From positions 46,247-57,879 of the forward strand of contig MLAK01000831.1 of NCBI GenBank assembly GCA_001839685.1: DNA of 11,633 nucleotides, given 5' to 3'. Positions within the stretch are counted from its first letter, which is position 1; each line of letters begins with the position of its first letter. The DNA is from Tritrichomonas foetus (Eukaryota > Parabasalia > Tritrichomonadida > Tritrichomonadidae). Position numbers and translations under genes: made by a program. Below, in pieces: positions 1 through 6,082 of this stretch. The notes below the pieces were generated by a model that was not told where the DNA came from, made no database searches, and saw nothing but the letters and a program-made list of their open reading frames with translations.

Positions 1-102
1 ATTTCATTGTTAGATACATTTCATTGTTAGATATATTTCATTGTTAGATACATTTCATTGTTAGATATATTTCATTGTTAGATATATTTCATTGTTAGAT
101 AT
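1..102. repeat. 17-bp tandem repeat (minisatellite), six units, cut by window edge
   Basis: Six consecutive units of ATTTCATTGTTAGATAY run from base 1 to 102, followed by a decayed start of a seventh (attcaatg). The only variable base is the last one of each unit, reading C,T,C,T,T,T. The array begins at the first base of the window, so its true length is unknown. It lies downstream of the minus-strand TTLL gene stop and has no reading-frame role. The near identity of units implies recent expansion or homogenisation. Confidence 0.95.
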
Positions 103-252
103 ATTCAATGTTTTCTCATCATCAATGTACATTATTCTGATTCTCACCAATGGAATTTGCTTGGTAGTTTAAAATAATAGAGAGAAAAACATAAGATTGA
201 GTAAAAATGATAGATTTTTATAAATACAAACACATGATAATAAAGCAAAACA
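103..252. other. Short AT-rich 3' flank of the TTLL gene
   Basis: Non-coding AT-rich DNA between the minisatellite and the TTLL stop codon. On the minus strand a TAAA motif at 217-220, about 33 bases past the stop, is a candidate poly(A) signal of the parabasalid type. Nothing else is recognisable. Confidence 0.5.
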
Positions 253-1521
253 TTATTTTTCAGCTTCGTCATTTGCTTCATTTGCTAACGCCTCACTATA
301 TGAATGAGGAATTTTCAATCCTGGAAGCGATTCAATGGGAATGCTGGTGATGTAATTGATGACATCTTTCCATATTTCCCTCCTTGGGTCGTCTGAAGGC
401 CAAACTTGAGAGAACAAACTTTTGTCCAAAACTTTCTTTCTTTCTTTGAAGGCAGACTTTAGAATTTTTGGATTTGAAAAAAGTGTGGATTTGAATAAAT
501 TGCCATTCATTTCCCATTTTTTAGCAAGAACAATATCTTGAGCTTTGATGTATGGTACAGCAATTTGAATTGCTTCCTTAATCATCCTCACTTTCATTCG
601 TCTCTCTTTACCTCTGTAGTAATCCAAATTTGGCCTATAATTGACCTCTAAGACGGTTGGATTCAAATCTGGATCAAGCAGAATATCAAACCCAAGGATT
701 TGAAAGCACCTGGGATATCCAACAGCAGGGCATTGCCATTGCTCTGCCATTTTTAATCCACCGTATGCCGATAAAATAGTCAGCGCAATGACATTTTCGA
801 TTTTAAACCATAACTCGTCAATATCGATTCCGTTTTGAGCCATTTTTGGAAAGATTTCCGAAATCAATTGCGAAATTCTGGCGATTTCCATTTCTGGATT
901 ATCTCGATTTAACGAAACGTTTGTCAATTGCGCATATTTGGATTCGCTATTATATTCCTCACTGCAAAAGCGAGCCAGTCCGTCGCGAAAAACGAAAATT
1001 CGTAAAGGCTTAATCGAACAGAGAAGAACGTAAACTCTGAGGTCAAATTTCGTATTATTAATTAAATATGATTCGACGTATTCTTGAGCGACAGCGAGCT
1101 CTTCTGTTAGTTTGTATTCTTCTCCTGGCTCGATAATGCTGATTCCTTGACCAAGCGAACCCATATCGGGCTTTATCAAATATTTTTTTTTCGTCTGTTT
1201 GAGCGTGGCAACGAATTCTTGGTTTTGTTGCGGAAGAATAAAACTGCGTGGAACAAAATTGTAAAGTTCGGGGAAGGCGATTTGAATTCTTGCAAGAAGA
1301 TGAGACATTGGCGTCTTCCTACATAGAATGTTTATACCTGGAATTCGATTAACTACTTGCCAGGGCATCAATCTCGAGAAATAGTCCGCATCTTTCAGGC
1401 CATCGTGCCATACGAGGATAGATATCGGATTTATGTCGTCGTAAGGAATTCGAGCATCGTGGAGTGCCTCCTTAATTGCACGGAATTTCATCTGCCCCAA
1501 AGAAGCGCATATTGTTGCCAT
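253..1521 (-). CDS. Tubulin-tyrosine ligase-like (TTLL) family protein, probable tubulin glutamylase
   Basis: This is a 422-residue protein of the TTL/TTLL ATP-grasp family, which ligates amino acids (Tyr, Glu or Gly) to tubulin tails using ATP. Visible motifs in order are: the ATP-binding YLIKPDMGSLGQGISII at 114-130; VAQEYVESYLINNTKFDLRVYVLL at about 144-167, the family KFDLR block; a FRDGLARFC block at 178-186; a LTNVSLNRDN segment at 199-208, the family xLTN block; and the Mg/ATP-binding FQILGFDILLDPDLNPTVLEVN segment at 273-294, with D279, E292 and N294 as expected catalytic-site residues. The N-terminal ~110 residues match the pre-ATP-grasp part, and about 120 residues follow the core. 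Length and motifs look intact. Glutamylase is favoured over tyrosine ligase because the long KFDLR-to-LEVN layout is TTLL-like, but the amino acid added cannot be read from sequence. An initiator motif sits 10 bases before this ATG, which supports the start. Such enzymes would act on flagellar and axostylar microtubules. Confidence 0.93.
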   Translation of the reverse strand: MATICASLGQMKFRAIKEALHDARIPYDDINPISILVWHDGLKDADYFSRLMPWQVVNRIPGINILCRKTPMSHLLARIQIAFPELYNFVPRSFILPQQNQEFVATLKQTKKKYLIKPDMGSLGQGISIIEPGEEYKLTEELAVAQEYVESYLINNTKFDLRVYVLLCSIKPLRIFVFRDGLARFCSEEYNSESKYAQLTNVSLNRDNPEMEIARISQLISEIFPKMAQNGIDIDELWFKIENVIALTILSAYGGLKMAEQWQCPAVGYPRCFQILGFDILLDPDLNPTVLEVNYRPNLDYYRGKERRMKVRMIKEAIQIAVPYIKAQDIVLAKKWEMNGNLFKSTLFSNPKILKSAFKERKKVLDKSLFSQVWPSDDPRREIWKDVINYITSIPIESLPGLKIPHSYSEALANEANDEAEK

Positions 1522-1528
1522 TTTGGGG

Positions 1529-1533
1529 AGTGA
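1529..1533 (-). promoter_or_regulatory. Parabasalid-type initiator (Inr) of the TTLL gene
   Basis: On the minus strand the sequence TCACT, with A+1 at 1531, lies 10 bases upstream of the ATG. It matches the TCA+1 Y (T/A) initiator consensus known for Trichomonas protein genes, and the spacing is typical. No TATA-like element is needed in this promoter class. Confidence 0.6.
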
Positions 1534-1693
1534 ATTCGTATTTATGGATATATTTTTTGATTGATGTTGACCGTTTATGTATTGAAAAAGATGGGATTGG
1601 AATTGCTCGATGAAAAATAATGGTCACACCAATTCAATATACAGAAAAAAAATCAGAAAGAAACTTTTTTAATATATATATGGTTGTTCAAAT

Positions 1694-1700
1694 TCATTTC
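1694..1700 (+). promoter_or_regulatory. Parabasalid-type initiator (Inr) of the helical-repeat gene
   Basis: TCATTTC with A+1 at 1696 is a full match to the trichomonad initiator and leaves an 18-base 5' untranslated leader before the ATG at 1714. This position strongly favours 1714 as the start over the internal Met codons at residues 43 and 50. Confidence 0.7.
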
Positions 1701-1713
1701 AGAAAGATTATAA

Positions 1714-3096
1714 ATGTGGATTTTAAATCGAAGTAATAGTGATTCAGGGACTAATGAAAGAAATATTCTAAATACTCGAGCTGGTACCACGAATGAAAAT
1801 TTACTTTTTGAAGCAAATTCTTCCCAATCTGAATTATCGATGATTAAAACATTAATCAAAATGACTGATGATTATCCAACAGTAGAAACATGGAATACTA
1901 TTAAAAATGCAATTGAGGATTGTTCCTCGGATATTTTCACTAGAACTGATGCTTTGAACATCATTCAAAATGCCAATAAGTATTTACCAAATGAAGATCC
2001 AAACATGTCATTTGCTCTTTTATCATGTGTTTCTTTATGTGTATACAGAATTTTGGATCACCCTTTTATTGATCTCATTCAAAATGATTTTTTCTTGCAA
2101 CTCTATGATAAATTTCACTTATATTTTCAGCCAGGAGTAGAATTTCGAAGTACCATCACAGTAAGTGATATTGTTAGACTCTTAGCTAAAGAATCGATTG
2201 AATGCTTTGACAATAAAGACGAAATCAATCCCAGATTCGAAAATATTTGCACATCAATATTAGATTTCCTTGGCCAGCCTCAAACGCATTTATTTTTTGT
2301 TGCTCAAATGATTAACACACTTGGTGCTTTATTAAAGATGGATATTGTTCAAGGATTGAATGTAAATAAATTCGGTCAAATATTAATTCAATATATGTTT
2401 CAAGTGAATTCTATTAATGGCTCAATTTCACCAACATCTGTATCTGATACAGCAATTGAAGTTTTATCAACTTTCCTTGAAAAGTTTCCAGACTTTTATG
2501 AAGTAATTTTAAATAATGCTGATTTCTTTAATGCGTTAGTGAAATTAGTAAATGAAGATTCCTTAAAATGCGCAATGTATACAGCAAAATTATTAATTTC
2601 ATTAGTAACTAACGAGGTTATCTTTAAGTTTCCATTTCAATATAATATTTTTGAATTATTATATACTTCATGTATGAAATCAAAGACTAATGCACCTTAT
2701 TTACTAGAAGTTATTGCTTTAATTTGTAAGATATCCCCAGAAGGATGTGCCACGTTTGTAACTCAGGGAATTTTAAATCAATTTTTAATCTCAATTTCGA
2801 TGAAAGCAACAAAATCAATGCTTTCAATTATTCATTCATTTTTGAAAATAAATAATGCACCAATTAATGAAGATATTATGAATATAATTATTCATGTTGT
2901 TGAGCAATGCATTGAAGATGAAAATGAAGAAATATTGAAAATCGACTTTGATGTGATACTTATTCTTTTCCAGTTAAATGTAAATTTGGATGTTCGTGAG
3001 CAACTTGAAGATATCGCTTTTGGTGAATATAGTGAAGATGTTGCAAACCAGGCACAAGTTTTATTAAAGCATTTTGACGCATTAAATAAAGAATGA
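1714..3096 (+). CDS. Hypothetical alpha-helical (armadillo/HEAT-like) repeat protein
   Basis: A 460-residue protein that I do not recognise as a named family. Residues 1 to about 40 are Ser/Asn/Thr-rich and probably disordered. From about 42 to the end the sequence is a continuous series of amphipathic helices separated by short polar turns, for example FALLSCVSLCVYRIL (100-114) and the later stretch APYLLEVIALICKISPEGCATFVTQGILNQFL, which has the look of an armadillo or HEAT helix pair (buried Leu/Ile/Val, small residues at helix crossings). No catalytic motif, signal peptide or membrane segment is evident. Cys residues are scattered and show no zinc-site spacing. Helical-repeat proteins of this sort are usually binding scaffolds; the partner is unknown. 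The start is supported by the initiator at 1694. A candidate TAAA poly(A) motif lies at 3123-3126. The fold call is an inference from pattern only. Confidence 0.85.
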   Translation: MWILNRSNSDSGTNERNILNTRAGTTNENLLFEANSSQSELSMIKTLIKMTDDYPTVETWNTIKNAIEDCSSDIFTRTDALNIIQNANKYLPNEDPNMSFALLSCVSLCVYRILDHPFIDLIQNDFFLQLYDKFHLYFQPGVEFRSTITVSDIVRLLAKESIECFDNKDEINPRFENICTSILDFLGQPQTHLFFVAQMINTLGALLKMDIVQGLNVNKFGQILIQYMFQVNSINGSISPTSVSDTAIEVLSTFLEKFPDFYEVILNNADFFNALVKLVNEDSLKCAMYTAKLLISLVTNEVIFKFPFQYNIFELLYTSCMKSKTNAPYLLEVIALICKISPEGCATFVTQGILNQFLISISMKATKSMLSIIHSFLKINNAPINEDIMNIIIHVVEQCIEDENEEILKIDFDVILILFQLNVNLDVREQLEDIAFGEYSEDVANQAQVLLKHFDALNKE

Positions 3097-3548
3097 AAAA
3101 TAATTTGATCTAATTCTCACATTAAATTCAGACTAAATGTTTATTTTGTTTAATTATATTAAAAATTGTTTATAATGTTATAATATGTTGTTTCTCATTG
3201 ATTTTTTTAACCTTTATTTATTTATTTATCAGACGTAAAATATACTGCTTTCAGATCTTTAAACCAAGATTGTCAAACTGTTTTTTTGTGAGTAATGGGA
3301 GATTTTAATATAAAAAGATGAAACAATGAAATTTGTTTTCATTTTATGAATTGAGTTGTTTTATTGTGAATTTGATATTGATATTTATCATTCAAATGAT
3401 AGATTTCCTCTTTCTTAAGGAAGCGGTTATCTTTCTTTATTGTAATTTCATGAAATATTTATGATAACTGAAAGTTCTGAAAGTTTGCCAAAATTTAGAA
3501 CAAATTGAATTAGAAAATTTACAATTCAATGGTTTATTTGGCAAAAAA
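3097..3548. other. Intergenic AT-rich stretch upstream of the Rab-like gene
   Basis: These 452 bases contain no coding frame. The first part holds the TAAA motif of the preceding gene. A short hairpin (ATGAAA, 5-base loop, TTTCAT) is at 3326-3342. No initiator matching TCA-Y-W lies within 40 bases of the Rab-like ATG; the nearest TCA, at 3526-3528, is followed by A, so it is a weak match only. Confidence 0.5.
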
Positions 3549-4184
3549 ATGTTTTCATCATCTGCTTATGGGACGAACCCATACGCGAATATCCGTGAAA
3601 GCAAAATTGTAATGCTTGGAGATACCCAAGTAGGTAAAACCACTTTACTTTATGCACTTCAAAAAAATGAATTTAATGAAGGAATCGAACCGACAATCGG
3701 CTCAAATGTTGTTCAAATTGATCATCAGTTTGATAATGGTCAATATATAACTCTCAATTTTTACGATACAGCTGGCCAAGAACGATATAATAGTATAACT
3801 ACGTTTTATATTCAGGGAGCCAGCGGAGCATTGATATGCTTTGATCCAACTATTGAAAATTGGCATGATTCTGTAAACAAATGGAAAAATATTGTTTTGG
3901 ATTCTGATCCAAAAATATTTATTTTTGCAGTGGCCACAAAAAGTGATTTGTGGATTCATAATAATGACTTAGCAATGTCACTTTTTTCAGATGTGCATAA
4001 AAAATGTAACATTGAAACGGTTTTTCACGTTTCATCATTAACAATGGATTCATTAGGTGATCTGAAATCATCACTTGCTGAAAAATGTATGGAAGAGAAG
4101 CATACACCGACCCCATCTGTTTTGGTTCTTGATAATTCAGATTTGCAGCAGCAAAATCAGAAATCTGCGTGTGGATGTTTTTAA
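3549..4184 (+). CDS. Rab-like small GTPase
   Basis: A 211-residue Ras-superfamily GTPase, best read as a Rab that cycles between GTP and GDP to control vesicle docking. G1/P-loop is GDTQVGKT at 24-31; the G2 threonine is T49 in EPTIG; G3 is DTAGQE at 73-78, followed by the Rab-like segment RYNSITTFYIQGASGALICFDPT at 79-101; G4 is TKSD at 130-133, an accepted form of N/TKxD; G5 is degenerate, VSSL at 161-164 in place of SAK. An N-terminal extension of about 18 residues precedes the first strand. After a polar, Gln-rich hypervariable tail the protein ends CGCF, offering C208 and C210 for prenylation, either as CXC near the end or as a CaaX box. Catalytic Gln77 is present, so GTP hydrolysis should be intact. 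Switch I (TIGSNV) lacks the usual aromatic residue of Rab effector motifs, so this may be a divergent, lineage-specific Rab. A TAAATAAATAAA run at 4205-4216 is a likely poly(A) signal. Confidence 0.95.
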   Translation: MFSSSAYGTNPYANIRESKIVMLGDTQVGKTTLLYALQKNEFNEGIEPTIGSNVVQIDHQFDNGQYITLNFYDTAGQERYNSITTFYIQGASGALICFDPTIENWHDSVNKWKNIVLDSDPKIFIFAVATKSDLWIHNNDLAMSLFSDVHKKCNIETVFHVSSLTMDSLGDLKSSLAEKCMEEKHTPTPSVLVLDNSDLQQQNQKSACGCF

Positions 4185-4543
4185 TGATAATTTTTGTGTT
4201 TTTATAAATAAATAAATATTAACTATTACAAATCTGAATTAATTTTAACTGTTTTAATAATAAAAACTTTTTTCCAATTGATTTGTTTTCGATTTATTAT
4301 AGTTCAACTTTCTGGTTTCATCGTGCATATTCAATGTTGAATAAAAAGTTCAATTTACAAAAGTTGTTCATGGTAAATTATCTGACTCTACTTTATGACC
4401 AAAAAAAAGATCATCCAGAATTTCAATTCATCTATAGTATTGACACAACTTGGTAGTAATCTTTCCAAAGTTTGGTCGCAATGTAGAGGTATAATTTATT
4501 ATCCAACTGGAAATTATTTCTTCATATATTCTCAAATTTTAAT

Positions 4544-4580
4544 ATTGATTTCAATCAATTGATTTCATGAATTCATGAAA
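4544..4580. repeat. Cluster of three overlapping palindromes
   Basis: ATTGATT-TC-AATCAAT (4544-4559), then the perfect 12-mer AATCAATTGATT (4553-4564), then the perfect 18-mer TTTCATGAATTCATGAAA (4563-4580) overlap one another end to end. Such arrangement can bind dimeric factors or form alternative cruciforms, but no function is shown. AT-rich DNA yields short palindromes readily; the 18-mer is the notable one. Confidence 0.75.
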
Positions 4581-4980
4581 GTGTAAACCAAAAGTGATAT
4601 TTTAATTATTCATGCATAAAATTATAAATATAAATAGCTTTTTTTAAGATTTTTTTCTATCAGTCAATCAATCTTGAATCAATAAAAAAAAATTAGATTT
4701 TCTAATATTGATAAGATCTATGTAGCTTATTATTCTATTGATCGTGTGTTTTTAGCATTAAGCTAAATTACATTTATCCAATGAGTTGTTAGCAAATTGC
4801 CGGAAAAAAAGTAAATTTGCCATTTCTAAAAAATGAGCAAATAATTATATTTTCGCAAACTTTTTCTGAAAAAGTAGTGAATATCTGAAATTCCGGTAAT
4901 GTTGTTTCAAATGATATAACTTTTTGAAAACTTATATGGACACTTTTTCATTCAATAAAAAAATTTAGATTCATAATTTA

Positions 4981-4987
4981 TCATTTC
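4981..4987 (+). promoter_or_regulatory. Parabasalid-type initiator (Inr) of the IST1-like gene
   Basis: TCATTTC with A+1 at 4983 matches the trichomonad initiator and gives a 37-base leader to the ATG at 5020. A second overlapping candidate, TCATA at 4986-4990, would give a 32-base leader. The former is identical to the initiator of the helical-repeat gene. Confidence 0.6.
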
Positions 4988-5019
4988 ATAATTTTATAGC
5001 ATTTCCACATATTTTGGTG

Positions 5020-5613
5020 ATGAGCATCTTCAACAAGAAAGACAAGAAACAGAACCAAATGGAAGAAATCGAAAAACAACTTCGAATCATCGCTTCAACA
5101 ATCCGATCAAAAATAAATCCAAAAGCGTCACTTTATCAATCAGCTTATCAAGCCCTTGTTGTGGCACTGACAAACGGATCAAAGGAAGAAATCATCGAAC
5201 GAGCCAAAAAAGAATACGTCGCAGGCCAAACCCTTCAATTATTCCAATATGCCGCGCAAGCTGCCGATTCGCTTTACGGACACTGCCAACAAATTTTTGG
5301 CGAGAACAAAGATGACAGATGGATTCAAGAATATCTCAAAATGGCAGAACTTCGGGAGCTTCTTGGAATTTATGATTTTGACGCATTTGTCTCAAAATTT
5401 CCTGTTCCTGGTGTCACAGCTATTAAAAAGAGAGAGCATCCAAAAATGCTAGATGCCCAGGTGCCTGGCTATATTTTGTATATTGCTGAAAATAATATTA
5501 ATGATCCTGCCACGAAAGAAAAATTGAAAAACATGTTTTCATCAGCATCAGCAACAGGCCCAGAAGCAGCACCAAAATCAATTCCACAACTTTATCCTCA
5601 GGTTGTTGTATAA
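5020..5613 (+). CDS. Probable IST1-like ESCRT-III-related protein
   Basis: A 197-residue, mostly helical protein starting MSIFNKKDKK. The frame is open slightly further, through a TTG and a GTG codon (5014-5019), but a eukaryotic start must be the ATG at 5020. The layout resembles the IST1 domain, a regulator of Vps4 in the multivesicular-body pathway: a basic N-terminal helix (about 4-30); the segment ALTNGSKEEIIERAKKEYVAGQ (46-70) followed by LQLFQYAAQAADSLYGHC (72-89), which mirrors the IST1 pattern of a Gly-containing turn, charged helix, then a long helix; a KMAELRELLGIYDFDAFVSKF block (107-127), comparable to the ELxxIRxxLxxKFGxxF block; and VPGYILYIAEN (148-158), comparable to the final YLxxIA helix. 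The tail ends IPQLYPQVVV, a short Pro/hydrophobic stretch that could be a MIT-interacting motif. No clear MIM1 is seen. The assignment rests on pattern memory without alignment, so family confidence is moderate. The 5' half favours C-ending codons more than the 3' half. The stop codon is part of a TAAA, the parabasalid poly(A) signal. Confidence 0.6.
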   Translation: MSIFNKKDKKQNQMEEIEKQLRIIASTIRSKINPKASLYQSAYQALVVALTNGSKEEIIERAKKEYVAGQTLQLFQYAAQAADSLYGHCQQIFGENKDDRWIQEYLKMAELRELLGIYDFDAFVSKFPVPGVTAIKKREHPKMLDAQVPGYILYIAENNINDPATKEKLKNMFSSASATGPEAAPKSIPQLYPQVVV

Positions 5614-5614
5614 A
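5611..5614 (+). terminator. TAAA polyadenylation-type signal overlapping the IST1-like stop codon
   Basis: The stop TAA is followed by A, giving the UAAA tetramer that in Trichomonas mRNAs often combines stop and poly(A) signal. The motif is short and common in AT-rich DNA, so the support comes from its position. Confidence 0.45.
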
Positions 5615-6082
5615 TGTTTATGATATTTCTGAGATATTATTAACTGTTGTTTTTATCTATTATTCATGATATCCGAGAAATAACCACTTTCAAACTCTAT
5701 ATAGATATTCTTTTTTTAAAAAATTGTTTTCTATGTATAGAAAATAAATAATTTAAGTATATAATCACATGAAATTTCATTTTCTCTCTCGTGATTCTTT
5801 TCAGTATGATTGACTGACATAATGTGCACTATGTAGAATTTACATGATATGTATTGCCAATAAACTGGTCATGTATATATAAATAAATGCATTGTTTTTC
5901 TTCCATTGAAATAAATGTGAATTTTCTATCAAAAGTTAGGAACCAAGCCTTTAAATAACATGATAAACTAATTTGTTTGGTTCACAATTTAATGAAATGA
6001 TAAATAAAGAATTGGATAGTTAGAATAAAAGGTATTTACTATAAATTAACAAAGAGGAAAAAAATATATGTCAATGAGATAG
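5614..6082. other. Convergent intergenic region with two short hairpins
   Basis: 469 bases lie between the converging stops of the IST1-like and multi-ubiquitin-fold genes. A hairpin TTTTCTAT-GT-ATAGAAAA sits at 5727-5744 directly before an AAATAAAT run, and a perfect palindrome ATGAAATTTCAT is at 5769-5780. On the minus strand a TAAA at 6035-6038 may serve the opposing gene. No gene is seen. Confidence 0.55.

Larger units (their letters stand above)
1522..1713. promoter_or_regulatory. Divergent promoter region between TTLL and helical-repeat genes
   Basis: Only 192 bp separate the two start codons, which point away from each other. Each side carries its own initiator within 20 bases of its ATG, leaving about 160 bp that could hold shared upstream elements. 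The stretch is AT-rich with A and T runs around 1646-1680. No specific factor site is recognised. Confidence 0.6.
4185..5019. other. Intergenic AT-rich stretch between Rab-like and IST1-like genes
   Basis: 835 bases with no reading frame of note. The stretch carries the poly(A)-type TAAA run of the Rab-like gene at its start, a 14-base near-palindrome ATTCAATGTTGAAT at 4329-4342, the palindrome cluster at 4544-4580 listed separately, and the initiator of the next gene at its end. No RNA gene is seen. Confidence 0.5.

Noticed and set aside
1..102. Tandem array as a possible CRISPR
   Set aside because: Units are contiguous 17-mers without spacers, in eukaryotic DNA.
332..517. 61-codon minus-strand frame inside the TTLL gene
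   Set aside because: Shadow of the TTLL coding sequence in another frame; no own motif or initiator.
1653..1859. 68-codon minus-strand frame across the divergent promoter and the 5' end of the helical-repeat gene
   Set aside because: Antisense overlap with a supported promoter and gene; no recognisable protein features.
3702..4116. Two antisense frames (85 and 65 codons) within the Rab-like gene
   Set aside because: Antisense to conserved GTPase motifs, random composition.
5249..5452. 67-codon frame within the IST1-like gene
   Set aside because: Alternate frame of a well-supported gene.
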